Assembly: GCA_013180625.2 (NCBI GenBank)
Contig: SNVD02002414.1
Location: 103,098 to 167,097, forward strand
Reading direction: 5' to 3'
Origin: Boswellia sacra
Taxonomy: Eukaryota; Streptophyta; Magnoliopsida; Sapindales; Burseraceae
Length of the DNA stretch: 64,000 nucleotides
A program made the translations under genes and the position numbers. The notes beneath the pieces are model-generated. The model was not told the DNA's origin, did no database searches, and worked only from the letters and a program-made list of their open reading frames with translations. Below, piece after piece: positions 1 to 11,939 of this stretch (the stretch's first letter is position 1; every line of letters begins with the position of its first letter).

Positions 1-694
1 AAGTTAAAATAAAAAACAAAAAAAAATATAAGGCACATGGGGGCCATGCTCACACGTGCAGAGCTTACACGTATGTGCATGTACTATGCGAGCCGTGCAT
101 GTGGCATACGCACTGTGTATGTGGTACACACCCGCGTATAAGCCCACAACCGCAACATTTTCTGTGTAAACCCAACCCCACACCCCGCACGCCCCCCCAA
201 CCACCCGCATCCCGCCCCCCACCCCCACCCTTTTTTTTATGGCAAGGGATTTTTCGGGAAATTTCTTAGGTTCTATTTTTTTATTTTTTAAAACATTTTT
301 TGAGAGAATTTTTTAGCAATCTTTTTACACATTTCCAGCCATTAAAAAACCAGATTTCATCCAACTTTTCTTAACAATTATCATCAAAATACTAGAAAAA
401 TTACAAAACAAAAAAAAAAACACACTTGATTAAAAAATTTTGTGAGTTTTGAGAGACTTTTTGTAGAAAATATTACTTTGGAAAAAGCTTAACTAAGGGC
501 AATAATTATATTGCCATCTTTTTTAATTAATTTGTGATTTTTGCCTTTGAATGTTATTTATTTTATTTTATTTTCATTTATTCCGAATTTATTTGTATCG
601 TATGCTATTTTTGGATTTATCCTTATTTCAATATGAATCTTCTTCTCTTTGTTGAGCATACTGTTCATATTACGATACAATGATGGCTTGATTT
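1..694. other. AT-rich flank, no gene seen
   Basis: No convincing coding frame or RNA gene. The first 240 bases alternate CA/TG-rich words and end in a C-rich tract (about 170-235) before a T run. The rest is AT-rich with homopolymers. The last five bases (690-694, GATTT) are the left target-site duplication of the Sirevirus that follows, so this sequence originally continued at 16624. It may itself be old repeat; I cannot assign it. Confidence 0.6.
690..694. repeat. Target-site duplication GATTT, left
   Basis: GATTT lies directly before the 5' LTR and again directly after the 3' LTR at 16619-16623, the 5-bp duplication expected of LTR-element integration. Confidence 0.9.
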
Positions 695-1569
695 TGTTAG
701 TGCCAACATGTACTACACTTGCATGTGCCATGCACATGATGATTATTGGACCAACTTGTGATAAAACAAGGATATTATATTGTTTCTTATTTTATTGTTT
801 ATAGAAGTAAATTTTAGAAAGTATTTGATTCATTATAAATATCCTCTTAGATTAGAACATTATTTAATGTATCTTAGTTAAAATAGGAGAATATTTATCT
901 GTATCCTAATTCCTTTAGGAATTACTTATATCACTTCCTATTATATTTATCTTTATCCTAATAAGATTTTGATTAGGATTTTTACAGAATTTTAAGGAGA
1001 TATCGATCAGGCATCCCAATATATATATATAATGTTATGTTTTCATAACACATATATGTTGGTTGGGGGAGTTTATGTCACAACATTCTGGGAATTGAAA
1101 GGAGAGCTTCAACGCAAATTGGAATGCTTCATTGATTTGATTTTATGAGTGTTTTATTTATGTATGAGAGGTTGCAATTGTGCATGAATTTTTGTTTAGG
1201 TCTGTCTAAGTTAGCATACGCTTGAGAGAACTTGCGAGTTAAGTGTTTATGTAATTCAGTGTTAGACATCGTGGTTATGTTTAACTTAACAGTGTGTTGT
1301 TAAGTTATCAGCAACAGAGAGTGAGCAGTGTCACTAGAGTTTAAGATCTTGGTGAGATTTTGTTTTACAAAGATTAGGTCGGTGTGTGAGAGTGAGTCAG
1401 CACTGTAAACGATCCTAGAGATTGTAGAAACAAGAACTTAGTGAGTTACAGCTTTAACGCTATCCGTGGATATAGATTTTATAACCGAACCACGTAAAAT
1501 CCTCTTGTGCCAATTTCATTTACAGTTTACTATTATATTTCTTATATCTGCATGCTTCCAGAACTTACA
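695..1569 (+). repeat. 5' LTR of the Sirevirus
   Basis: Starts TGTTAGTGCC and ends ACTTACA. It matches 15726-16618 along its whole length with scattered substitutions. It holds an (AT)6 run at about 1019-1030 that is (AT)16 in the partner LTR. The PBS follows directly. Confidence 0.92.
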
Positions 1570-1570
1570 A

Positions 1571-1588
1571 TTGGTGTCAGAGTAGGTT
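1571..1588 (+). promoter_or_regulatory. Primer-binding site (initiator Met tRNA type)
   Basis: TTGGTGTCAGAG starts two bases after the LTR. It is one change from TGGTATCAGAG, the usual plant PBS complementary to the 3' end of initiator methionine tRNA. Confidence 0.8.
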
Positions 1589-1631
1589 CACTAATATACA
1601 AGTGAAGAAAAGATCACGTTGATATGGAAGA

Positions 1632-3112
1632 ATGGAGTTTATTCGTAATGGAGGATCTGGAACACAACCACCTATTCTTGGTGATGGTAATTATCCATAT
1701 TGGAAGGTAAGAATGATGATGTATATCAAATCTCTTGATGACAGGGCATGGACTGGTGTGCTCAAAGGATGGACACCGCTAACAAAATTGAATGCTTTTG
1801 GAGATTCTGAACCCAAAAACGAGGAGGATGGACTAATGAAAAATATCGACATTCAAACTGAAACTCGAAGGCTCTCAATGCAATTTTTGTTGCATTGGAC
1901 TTATATAATTTTGGACAGATTTCTAGGTGCAAAGTGGCCAAAGAAGCTTGGGACATACTTGAGGTAAAACATGAAGGTACTGCATCTGTTAAAAGATCTA
2001 AATTGATGAGACTAAATTATCAATTCTCAATTTGATGATGCATAAGGATGAGTCAATTTCTGAGTTTTACTCTAAGTTATGTCACATCATAAATTTTGCG
2101 TACATGCTTGACAAAACTTTCATTGATGCGGAAATTGTTAGCAAAATAATCAGATCTATTCCAGATAAATTTCAACAAAAAATTTCTACCATTGAGGAAG
2201 TTAAAAACACTGATGAGATGAGGGTTGATGAATTGATTGGCATTCTTTAAAACTTTGAAATTAATCAGAGTACTAGGAAGCAAAAAGGAAAAAGCATTGC
2301 ATTTAATGTTAAAACTGTTAAATCCGATGATGAAAGTAGTAATGATGAACTTGATGAAACTGATTCTAAACAGATTGCTTTTCTAACAAAAAATTATGTC
2401 AAGTTCATGAAAAAGAATTTCAGGAAAAAGAATCATGGAAAGTTGTTATGACTGACATAACAGAATATTGCAAAACCAATGTTGATCATTTAGATACAGA
2501 AAATGATCCAGAATACTATGAAGAGTTGCAATAAACTTACAATGCACTCTATAGTGAATGGTTGAGTCAGAAATAAGAAATCAAAACCTTGAAGAAGGAG
2601 ATTGAAGTGCTAAAATATGAAAAATCATATGCTGAAAACTGTATCACAAAACTGGAGCTTGCTTTAAAAGACGAAATAGCACATATTGAGAAAATTACAA
2701 TAGAACTTATGGGGAGCAAAAGATGTGTTGATCAACCCAGAATTGGGTCAGCTAAACTGGATCAGGTCTTGATTCTTGGAAAAGACAACTCCAACAAACA
2801 TGGATTGGGATACATAAAAGGTAATGTTGCATCCTCATCAACAACAGTGTTTGTAAAAGCTTCAACATCAGGTAAAAATTCTGAACCTAAGTCAATAAGG
2901 TCAAGTCCGAGTTCAAAAACCAATGAAACATTTGTTTCTCCTTTAAGCTCTTTCAAATGCAGTCATGAAAAGGTAAGAAAATTTATTCGAACTTGTTATT
3001 TTTGTGGTAAAAAAGGACATATTAGGCCTAGATGCTTTAAATTATTGAACCTTTTTGCAAAAAAAATCAAAACAGTTCAAACTGTTACCAAAATCACAAC
3101 TACAGTGGGTTA
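1632..3112 (+). pseudogene. gag: Sirevirus gag, frameshifted
   Basis: Remains of the capsid/nucleocapsid gene. The start ATG at 1632 opens a frame with the Copia gag N-terminal pattern (GDGNYPYWKVRMMMYIKS). It breaks near 1965, resumes at 2032-2250 in another frame (DESISEFYSKLCHIINFAYM) and again at 2589-3112. A CCHC zinc knuckle, CYFCGKKGHIRPRCF, lies at about 2994-3040, and a lysine/glutamate-rich, probably coiled-coil, stretch precedes it. At least two frameshifts and several stops make it non-functional. Gag would package element RNA in cytoplasmic particles. Confidence 0.85.
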
Positions 3113-3179
3113 AGAAAGAGAAGACAGTATGCAATGTTGCTCTTACTACTCTTAAACATTCTTTTAACGATTTGTGATA

Positions 3180-3399
3180 TTTTGACAGTGACTGTTCCAG
3201 GCATATGAGTAGAAATAAACAGTTTTTGAAAAATTTTGAAGCATGCAGAGAAGGAAATGCCACTTATGGAGATGGAGCTAAGAGTAAGATCATTGACAAA
3301 GGTACTTTGAATGTCAAAGGCCTATCTAACTTCCAAAATGTCTTGCTAGTTAAGGGTTTGAAAGCTAATCTAATTAATATTAGTCAGATATGTGATAAC
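3180..3399 (+). pseudogene. pol: Sirevirus protease remnant and start of pre-integrase domain
   Basis: The protease active-site region reads FDSDCSRHM where Copia proteases have D-S-G, so the flap-adjacent glycine is replaced by Asp. The frame continues through LLVKGLKANLINISQICDN and is cut at 3399 by the Copia-2 insertion. The same frame resumes at 9647 after the second TSD copy, which shows that the two pieces were one gene. Confidence 0.85.
3395..3399. repeat. Target-site duplication ATAAC, left
   Basis: ATAAC at 3395-3399 is repeated at 9642-9646 on the other side of the nested Copia-2 element. Removing the element and one copy restores a continuous Sirevirus pol frame. Confidence 0.92.
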
Positions 3400-5186
3400 T
3401 GTTGACCCAGGTATGGCAACCCAAGAGGGGGGGTGAATTGGGTTTTTATTTATCAAAACGGATTTAGAAAACTTTTCTTGAAAGATCAAAATTAGTTCAC
3501 TCTTTCTTTGAAAATAAAGGTGAAGAAGATGAAATTAGAATTTATCAAAGATGCAATCAAAAGAATAATAATGATGAACAATCACAAGTGCAAGTAAATG
3601 TAAAGAGGAAAGGGATAGAGAGAGTGCAAACTCAATTTACGTGGTTCGGCAAACCTTGCCTACGTCCACGGGCTCCTAGCTCCACGAGCTAAGCTTTCCA
3701 CTAAGTTGTAGAAATCTTTACAACTTGCTTGATGAACAACCTCACCAAGACTTTTTCTTCCAACTCTTGATAACACCACACCAAGAGTTCTTCTTGATGA
3801 ACAACCTCACCAAGGCAACTTCCTTCAACTCTTGATAACACCACACCAAGAGTTCTTCTTGATGAACAACCTCACCAAGGCAACTTCCTTCAACCCTTGA
3901 TAACACCACACCAAGAGTTCTTCTTGATGAACAACCTCACCAAGGCAACTTCCTTCAACTCTTGATAACACCACACCAAGAGTTCTTCTTGATGAACAAC
4001 CTCACCAAGGCAACTTCCTTCAACCCTTGATAACACCACACCAAGAGTTTTCTTGATGAACAACCTCACCAAGGCAACTTTTTAACCTTGATAACACACA
4101 ACAAGAGTTCTCTCAAGGATAACTATTATCCTTTACAATAATATCTCACTCTCACCACAATACAAGAACAAAGATAATTTTACAATAAATGTATAACTCT
4201 CTTCAAAGAGTAGATAAATAATATAAAAGCTCTCTAGACTGATATTTCTCTTGCTTTTTGCTTGATAAAATGCTTCTCTTGCACTTGTTGAATGCATGGG
4301 AGAATGGCTCCTTTTATAGGCAAATGAGATGAACTTAATCAAGTGAAGACACCATCTCCAAATTTTCTGCCCACCATAAAAACCGTAATTTTGTCTTCCA
4401 TTTTTGTCAATGTTCCGTTTGAAATTTGAAAATCTGCAAAACATAAAAGATTTCATATTTGAATAAGATTTCCAACACATTAAGAATCAAGTCATTTGGA
4501 TATCTGTAGCTCAAGATATGGCCAAAACACCATTCGGTGCTCATGTGACTTGATTTTTCTTTCTTGTGTCAGTCCACCAATTGAATGATAATTCTGTCAG
4601 CCTTCCGTTTGAAATTTGAATTTCTTCAAAACATAAAAGATCTTCATATTTGAATAAGCTTTCCAAAACATTAAGAATCAAAGCATTTGGATATCTCTAT
4701 CTTAAGATATGGCCAAAACACCATTCGGTACTCATGTGAGTTGATTTTTCTTCTTTGTGTCAGTCCACCGAATTGCATGTCAATTATGTCGGCCTTCTGT
4801 TTGAAATTTGAATTTTTTCAAAACATATGAAATGTTCTTCATTAAGTCATCTTTCCAATGCCGCAAGAATCAAGTCATTTTGATTTTTCTAGCTCAAGAT
4901 ATGTCCAAAGGAGTATTCGGTGCTCATGTCAGCTGCTTCCATTTGTCTTTCAACTTGCATAATGATTTGGACAACCTTACACTTGAAATTTGAATTTCTT
5001 TAAAATATATGAAATGTTATAAATTGAATAAGCTTTCCAAAGGCTAAAAATCACATCATTTGGACATTTATAGAGATATATATGATCAATTGATTGAACA
5101 TGCTCATGTGTCACATTCCTTGAGTCAATCCTTGTTTTTAAACTTTGGTGCCTTTAGCATGTAGTCTTCTCCTTAGCTTCAACACT
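3400..5186 (-). repeat. 3' LTR of minus-strand Copia-2, truncated at an assembly gap
   Basis: Matches 7966-9641 but contains more 65-bp tandem units and ends in Ns after GCTTCAACACT. About 150 bp of the LTR, judged from the partner copy, are missing. CTTTTATAGG at 4311-4320 is the reverse complement of the probable TATA box. Confidence 0.9.
3731..4115 (-). repeat. 65-bp tandem repeat inside the Copia-2 LTR, six units
   Basis: Units beginning GATGAACAACCTCACC start at 3731, 3796, 3861, 3926, 3991 and 4055, a 65-bp period (64 in the last). Equivalent LTR positions have two units at 8297 and 8362, and five in the plus-strand copy (59104-59363). The long minus-strand open frame across this block is a by-product of the repeat, not a gene. 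Confidence 0.93.
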
Positions 5187-5286
5187 NNNNNNNNNNNNNN
5201 NNNNNNNNNNNNNNNNNNNNNNNNNNNNNNNNNNNNNNNNNNNNNNNNNNNNNNNNNNNNNNNNNNNNNNNNNNNNNNNNNNNNNN
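5187..5286. other. Assembly gap, exactly 100 N
   Basis: A run of 100 N separates LTR sequence on the left from integrase-coding sequence on the right. By comparison with the plus-strand Copia-2 element, roughly 2 kb or more should lie between, so the gap size is a placeholder and not a measured length. Confidence 0.95.
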
Positions 5287-6060
5287 TTTGTTGTGGAGTT
5301 CTAGTTGAGGAAAAATTATATTCAAAACCATTTTCATCACAAAGATTTTCAAATGCAACATTGTCTACTTCACCACCATGATCACTCCTAATGGACACAA
5401 TAGACTATCCTTTTTGATTTTGGACTCTTTTTGCAAATTTTGAAAAAGCTTGTATGGCCTCATTTTTAGTTTTCAAGAATAATACCCAAGTAAATCTTGA
5501 ATAATCATCCACAATAACAAAAACATAATACTTTCCACCAAGACTTTGAGTTCTTGATGGTCCAAATAAATCCAAATGAAGTAATTGTAGAGGTTTATTT
5601 GTTGAAATAAATTTCTTTTGTTTAAAGAAGTTCTCACTTGTTTTTCAAATTGACAAGCATCACAAATCTTATCCTTTTCAAATTTTATTTTTGGAAGACC
5701 ATCAACTAAATCATTTTTTAGAAATTTTTGAAATTATGTCCATGCTAGCATGACCTAATCTTCTATGCCATAACCAAGCATCATGATTAACAATGAAACA
5801 ATTTTCTACATGATCATTAACATCAATATCAATTGTATAAATATTACCACATCTATTACCAACAAATAATGTCTTATTGTTACTAACATCCTTAATCACA
5901 CATCTATTAGGCTCAAAAGTAACAAAATATCCCTTATCACACAATTGACTAATGCTAATCAAATCATGTTTTAAACCATGAACAAGCAAAACATCTTTAA
6001 TAATAGGTGAAGAAGGGTTACCAATATCACCATGTCCGATTACCCTTCTTTGGCATTATC
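5287..6060 (-). pseudogene. pol: Copia-2 pre-integrase and integrase fragment
   Basis: Minus-strand frame 5989-5711 carries the GAG-pre-integrase domain: KHDLISISQLCDKGYFV near the start and the zinc-binding pattern WHRRLGHAS at its end. Further on are the C-x2-C half (CDACQFG type, at about 5655) and integrase core pieces (FVIVDDYSRFTWVLF region and IRSDHGGEVDN, the second catalytic Asp, at about 5395). The frame shifts near 5640 and near 5700, and runs into the N gap just after the PQQN motif. Confidence 0.88.
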
Positions 6061-7909
6061 ACCGAAGGTCACATATCCTCCTTTCTTCATGATTAATCTT
6101 GAGAACTTGGAGTCATCTCCGGTCATATGCCTTGAGCATCCACTATCTAAGTACCACTTGTGTTTGCCACTTTGTCTCTACAATCAACATTCAAGGAGTA
6201 ACTTTTTGGTACCCAAAAAAAAAAAAAAAAAAAAAAGTCTTTGGGTCCTTGGGGGTTAGTTATGGTACTTTTTGGAACCCATATTTGTTTCAAATTAGGA
6301 TTTCCCTTAATATAGCAAGAATGAACTTTGTGTCCTTTTCTTCCACAATAAGTACATGAATGATTAGGGTTATTCCTAGAAGATGCATGAACAAAATAGT
6401 TTTTAAAATAGTTTTGAGTTTTATGAGTTTTATATCCTAACCCTCTTTTATAAAAAACACACCTTTGGTTTTGTAACATAGAATTCAAATTTTTTGTGTT
6501 TTTTGTAAAACTATCAACAATATTTCTTAAGTCATTATTTTCCTTTTTCAAAATAGCATTTTGTTTCTCCAATTTATCAAAATCCTTTTGTTTTAAAATG
6601 TCATTTTCAGTTTTTAGTAAATGTATTTGACTTTCCAAACTTTCAAAATCTTTTTGCTTTAAAATTTCATTTTCATTTTCTAAAGCTTCATTTATTTCTA
6701 CCAACTCTTCTAATTGGGATAACATGATTTTTTACTTCTTTTTGAAAGCATTGATTTTTGAATTTTGCTTATCAACTTGCACATGTAAATTTTGGAATGC
6801 TTCAAGTAATTCATGATATGAAAGTTTAGAATCATAGTTTAGAATACTTACCTCATCTTCACTTAAAGCCATGAAGCACATGTTTGCCACTTCGCAATCT
6901 TCTTCTTCGGTGGAGCTAGCTTCACTACAATCGCCAATTTGTGGCTTTCATTGCTTTGGTGATTTCTTGTTTTGTTGACTCTTGAAGTAAGGACAATCCG
7001 ATCTTTACGTGTCCCGGTTCTTGCACTCATAGCAAATGACTTGATCATTGTTTCCTTATCTTGCTTTTTGACTTTGCCCTTTGTACTCCCTTCAGAATTC
7101 TTCTTCTTGAATCCTTGGTTTCTTCTAATCATCCTTTTTAGCTTTCTTGTGATGAATGCAAGATCTTCATCGTCTCCTTCATCGTCGGACTCATCATCTT
7201 CTTTTGTTGAAGATTTGAAAGCGATATTTTTCTTTTTCTTGAAATCTTCTTCATTCTCCTTCAAGGTGATTTCATGAGTCATGAGAGAACCCATAAGTTC
7301 TTCTAATGGTAGTTTGGTGAGGTCCTTTGCTTCTTGAATTGCCGTCACCTTTGGCTCCCAAGATTTTGGTAGACACCTAAGAATCTTTCTCACCATTTCA
7401 ACATTAGAATAAGATTTACCAAGAGATTTCAAACTATTAATAATATCCGTAAATCTAGTAAACATTTCAGAAATTGATTCATCCGATTTCATCTTAAAAA
7501 GCTCATAACTATGAACTAGCATACTAATTTTGGATTCTTTAACTTGACTAGTTCCTTCATGAGTTACTTCAAGTGTGTGCCATATTTCTTGTGCCGTAGA
7601 ACAAGTAGATATTCTATTAAACTCATTTCTATCTAGAGCACAATACAACACATTCATAGCTTTAGCATTCAAACTCAATTTCTTTTTATCATCTTCACTA
7701 AACTCTTTAGGCTTTAAGCATGCATTCCCCATTTTCAATTTTGGTAGGAACAAAAGGTCCTTCCAAAACAATAGACCACAAATCATAATCAAAAGATTTC
7801 AAGAAAATACTCATTCTAGTTTTCCAATAAGAGTAATCACTTCCATTAAAAAATGGAGGTCTAGAGATAGAAAGTCCCTCAACATATGAAGTTGAATTAA
7901 AAGTTGCCA
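6061..7909 (-). pseudogene. gag: Copia-2 gag and protease, minus copy
   Basis: Starts MATFNSTSYVEGLSISRPPF at 7909. A 2-base deletion near 7715 shifts the frame; it continues to about 6863 through the UBN2-type gag core, an acidic-basic segment (DDESDDEGDDEDLAF) and a first CCHC knuckle at about 7000-7055 that is spoiled by an in-frame stop and flanking indels. The frame from 6725 to 6147 is a leucine/glutamate/asparagine-rich coiled coil followed by a second knuckle CTYCGRKGHKVHSCY. A run of 22 A (6215-6236) lies just downstream in coding sequence. Protease (D-S-G-C-S-R-H type) follows at about 6060-6150 after another frameshift. Confidence 0.9.
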
Positions 7910-7947
7910 TAGCTCAAAAATCGATTAAGATTTAAAAAATTGAGCAA

Positions 7948-7963
7948 CCTTGCTCTGATACCA
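7948..7963 (-). promoter_or_regulatory. Primer-binding site of minus Copia-2
   Basis: On the minus strand TGGTATCAGAGCAAGG lies two bases after the LTR end; it is complementary to the 3' end of initiator Met tRNA. Confidence 0.9.
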
Positions 7964-7965
7964 CT

Positions 7966-9641
7966 TGTTGACCCAGGTATGGCAACCCAAGAGGGGGGGT
8001 GAATTGGGTTTTTATTTATCAAAACGGATTTAGAAAACTTTTCTTGAAAGATCAAAATTAGTTCACTCTTTCTTTGAAAATAAAGGTGAAGAAGATGAAA
8101 TTAGAATTTATCAAAGATGCAATCAAAAGAATAATAATGATGAACAATCACAAGTGCAAGTAAATGTAAAGAGGAAAGGGATAGAGAGAGTGCAAACTCA
8201 ATTTACGTGGTTCGGCAAACCTTGCCTACGTCCACGGGCTCCTAGCTCCACGAGCTAAGTTTTCCACTAAGTTGTAGAAATCTTTACAACTTGCTTGATG
8301 AACAACCTCACCAAGACTTTTTCTTCCAACTCTTGATATCTCCACACCAAGAGTTCTTCTTGATGAACAACCTTACCAAGGCAACTTTCTTTAACCCTTG
8401 ATAACACACAACAAGAGTTCTCTCAAGGATAACTATTATCCTTTACAATAATATCTCACTCTCACCACAATACAAGAACAAAGATAATTTTTACAATAAA
8501 TGTATAACTCTCTTCAAAGAGTAGATAAATAATATAAAAGCTCTCTAGACTTGATATTTCTCTTGCTTTTTGCTTGATAAAATGCTTCTCTTGCACTACT
8601 TCAATGCATGGGAGAATGGCTCCTTTTATAGGCTAATGAGATGAACTTAATCAAGTGAAGACACCAACTCCAAATTTTCTGCCCACCATAAAAATAGTAA
8701 TCTTGTCTTCCATTTTTGTCAATGTTTCGTTTGAAATTTGAAAATATTTAAAACATAAAAGATTTTCTAATTTGAATAAGCTTTCCAACGCATTAAGAAT
8801 CAAGTCATTTGGATATTTGTAGCTCAAGATATGGCCAAAAAATCATTCGGTGCTCATGTGACTTGATTTTTCTTTCTTGTGTCAGTCCACCAAATTGAAT
8901 GATAATTCTGTCAGCCTTCCGTTTGAAATTTGAATTTCTTCAAAACATGAAAATCTGCATATTTTAATAATCTTTCCAAAACATTAAGAATCAAAGCATT
9001 TGGATATCTCTATCTTAAGATATGGCCAAAACACCATTTGGTGCTCATGTGAGTTGATTTTTCTTCTTTGTGTCAGTCCATCGAATTGCATGTCAATTAT
9101 GTCAGCATTCTGTTTGAAATTTGAATTTTTTCAAGACATATGAAATGTTTTTCATTAAGTAATCTTTCCAATGCCGCAAGAATCGAGTCATTTTGATTTT
9201 TCTAGCTCAAGATATGTCCAAAGGAGTATTCGGTGCTCATGTCAGCTGCTTCCATTTGTCTTTCAACTTGCATGATGATTTGGACAACCTTGCACTTGAA
9301 ATTTGAATTTCATTAAAACATATGAAATGTTATAAATTGAGTAAGCTTTCCAAAGGCTCAAGAATCACGTCATTTGGATATTTGTAGTGATATATATGAC
9401 CAATTGATTGAACATTGCTCATGTGTCACATTCCTTGAGTCAATCCTTGTTCTTAAACTTTGGTGCCTTTAACATGTAGTCTTCTCCTTAGCTTCAACAC
9501 TTCATTTTAATAAGCCTTCTTCTTGATTTTAAAATTATTTCAATGATCTTACTCTTGCACATAAATAAACATGTTAGTAAATCTCAATTAATCAATGTGT
9601 ATTGTTATCATCAAAATTATCATGTAGCCTTAGGGCTAACA
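7966..9641 (-). repeat. 5' LTR of minus-strand Copia-2
   Basis: 1676 bp. In element orientation it starts TGTTAGCCCT (at 9641) and ends GTCAACA (at 7966). It contains only two copies of the 65-bp unit (8297-8420). Outside it is the TSD copy ATAAC (9642-9646). Confidence 0.92.
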
Positions 9642-9646
9642 ATAAC

Positions 9647-10620
9647 AAGTATATTTTTAATTTCACACAAAACAAATGCATGGTCTTAAATAATTTTGGA
9701 AAATGCATTTTAGAAGGAAAGAGATCTTCAGATAATTGTTATTTGGTAAAAATTGCATTACAAGCTAAGATTTCGGATTTAGAATTATGGTATCAAAAAT
9801 TAGGACACTTAAATTACAAAGACTTGGTTAAATTAACTAAGTTAGGTACTGCAAAAGAAGTTCCTAAATTTGATGGCAAAGTAAATGAAATTTGTGGACC
9901 ATGTCAAATGGGAAAACAAATTAGAAGTTCACACAAATCCAATCCACATCTTAGCATATCCAAAATACTTGATTTACTTCACATGGATCTTATGAGTCTT
10001 ATGCAAATTGAAAGCATTACAGGTAAGAGATACATATCTGTTTGTGTGGATGACTTTTCTAGATATACTTGGGTTAATTTTATTAAAGAAAAATATAACA
10101 CTTTTGAAGCTTTCAGGAATCTTTGTGTTAAGCTTGAAAATGAGCAAAACAGGAACATTGCCAGGATAGTGAGAATAAGAAGTGATCATGGTAAGGAATT
10201 TGAAAATGTTAGTTGTGTTGACTTTTGCAAATATCATGGAACTGATCATAAATTTTCAGCTCCCAAAACCCCTGAACAAAATGGCATTGTGGAAAGGAAG
10301 AATAGAACTCTTCAAGAGATGGCTAGAGTGATGCTCAATAGCAAGAAGTTGACCAAAAGGCTATAGGTTGAGCAATACGCATTGCCTTTTACATTTCAAA
10401 TAGAGTTTTTCTACGACCTGGCTCTAACCAGGCACCTTATGAAATTTTGACAGGTAGAAAACCTAATTTGAAATATTTTCATGTTTTTGGATGCAAGTGT
10501 TACATCTTAAATGACAGAGAGCTGTTAGGTAAATTAGATTCAAGAAGTGATGAAGGAGTCTTTATGGGATATGCACGAAACAGCAAAGCATTTTGAGTTT
10601 ATAATCTTCGAATTGAGGCA
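9647..10620 (+). pseudogene. pol: Sirevirus integrase
   Basis: Continues the frame cut at 3399. It shows the HHCC zinc-binding part (WYQKLGHLNYKDL and CGPCQMGKQ), then catalytic Asp in LLHMDLM, second Asp in IRSDHGKEFEN and Glu in NGIVERKNRTLQEMA, the D-D-35-E triad of retroviral-type integrases. The frame stops at 10366 and resumes shifted (SNRVF and GCKCYILNDRELLGKLD patterns) up to the join with reverse transcriptase. It would insert cDNA into chromosomes if intact. Confidence 0.9.
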
Positions 10621-10623
10621 ATC

Positions 10624-11939
10624 ATGGAATTTGCAAACATAGTATTTGATGATCTAGATGATTATGCAAAATACTCACAAGAGGAAAGCATAACCAGCTT
10701 TATAGAAGATACTGAAAAATCAGATTCTGACAAAAAGAATAATCAAGACAATTCAGTTATGAAAGAGGAAACAACTGCTATTACATCCGACATAACAACG
10801 ACCACTGACAACTCAGATCTGAACAGAACCTCAATCAGAAATGAAGATGAAAGAAAAGATCCACCTACTTGGATTCAGAAGGCACATCCAACCAGCTCTA
10901 TCATTGGAACACTAGATGGCATGATGAAAACTAGGAGCAAGATAAGGAATCAAGTAAGATTTGCATGTTATGTTTCAAAAAATGTGAAAAAAGCTTTAAA
11001 AGAAGATGTTTGGATTCAGGCAATGCAAGATGAACTTAATCAGTTTAAAAGAAATGAAGTATGGGAATTAGTTCCTAGGCCAGAAAATGCAAATGTCATT
11101 GGTACTAAATGGACATTCAAAAATAAAATTGATGAAAGTGGTCAAGTAGTAAGAAATAAAGCTAGGCTAGTAGCATAAGTTTACAAACAAGTAGAAGGCA
11201 TAGATTTTGATGAAACCTTTGCGCTAGTAGCTAGACTTGAGTCAATCAGATTACTACTTGCAATTACTTATTTGCTTGATTTTAAGTTGTACCAAATGGA
11301 TGTTAAAATAGCCTTTTTAAATGGCTATCTCAATGAAGAAGTTTTTGTTAAACAGCCTAGGGTTTTGAAGATCCTAAACATCTTGATTTTGTGTATAGAT
11401 TGCATAAAGCTTTGTATGGATTGAAACAAGCTCCTAGAGCTTGGTATGAAATGTTGACAAATTTTCTGATCAATAGAGGTTATAGAAAAGGTAGCAATGA
11501 TAAAACTTTGTTTATCAAACATGCATCTAACTATTTTATTGTTGCTCAAATATATGTTGATGATATTATTTTTGGATCAGCTAACAAAAGCAAAACTAAT
11601 GAGTTTGTTAAGTTGATGCAGGAAGAGTTTGAGATGAGCATGGTAGGAGAATTAAATTTCTTTCTTGGATTGCAGGATAAACAAATGAATGATAGGATAT
11701 TCATATCTCAATCAAAATATGGTAAAAATCTTGTAAAGAAATTTGGGCTTGAGAATGCAAAATCAATGAAAACTCCTATCAGTATTAACCTGAAACTTTC
11801 AAAAGACTATGCAAGAAAAGAGGTTGATGCAAGTTTTTATAGAAGCATCATTGGTAGTCTGTTATATCACACAGCAAGTAGACCAGACCTGTGTTTTAGT
11901 GTAGGACTTTGTGCTAGATTTCAAGCAAATCTTAAATAA
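10624..11939 (+). pseudogene. pol: Sirevirus reverse transcriptase
   Basis: Linker, then the Copia RT start (WIQAMQDELNQFKRNEVWEL, KARLVA), broken by a stop at 11176 and a frameshift near 11355. The frame from 11391 to 11939 carries [13 protein letters not shown] and the catalytic YVDDIIFG box (about 11552-11575), then GELNFFLGLQ and SRPDLCFSVGLCARFQ. The catalytic Asp pair is retained, but the frame is broken in at least two places and ends with a stop at 11937-11939. Confidence 0.9.

Larger units (their letters stand above)
3400..9641 (-). mobile_element. Copia-2 element inserted in the Sirevirus, minus strand, gapped
   Basis: Second Copia family, lying opposite to its host. In its own orientation the LTR starts TGTTAGCCCT and ends GGGTCAACA. 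LTR copies are at 7966-9641 (its 5' LTR) and 3400-5186 (its 3' LTR, cut by the N gap), with a perfect ATAAC TSD outside. The interior 5287-7909 holds gag, protease and part of integrase. Everything after the integrase core (rest of integrase, reverse transcriptase, RNase H) and the start of the 3' LTR is missing at the 100-N gap. The same family is present in plus orientation from 57881. Confidence 0.93.

Noticed and set aside
1..694. tRNA or small-RNA gene in the C-rich/CA-rich left end
   Set aside because: No cloverleaf arms or A/B boxes could be seen.
3890..4072. Minus-strand open frame with repeated KKNSWCGVIKG-like words
   Set aside because: It is the translation of the 65-bp LTR tandem repeat, not a protein gene.
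3731..4115. Possible CRISPR-like array
   Set aside because: Units are contiguous 65-bp tandem repeats with no unique spacers, in a plant LTR.
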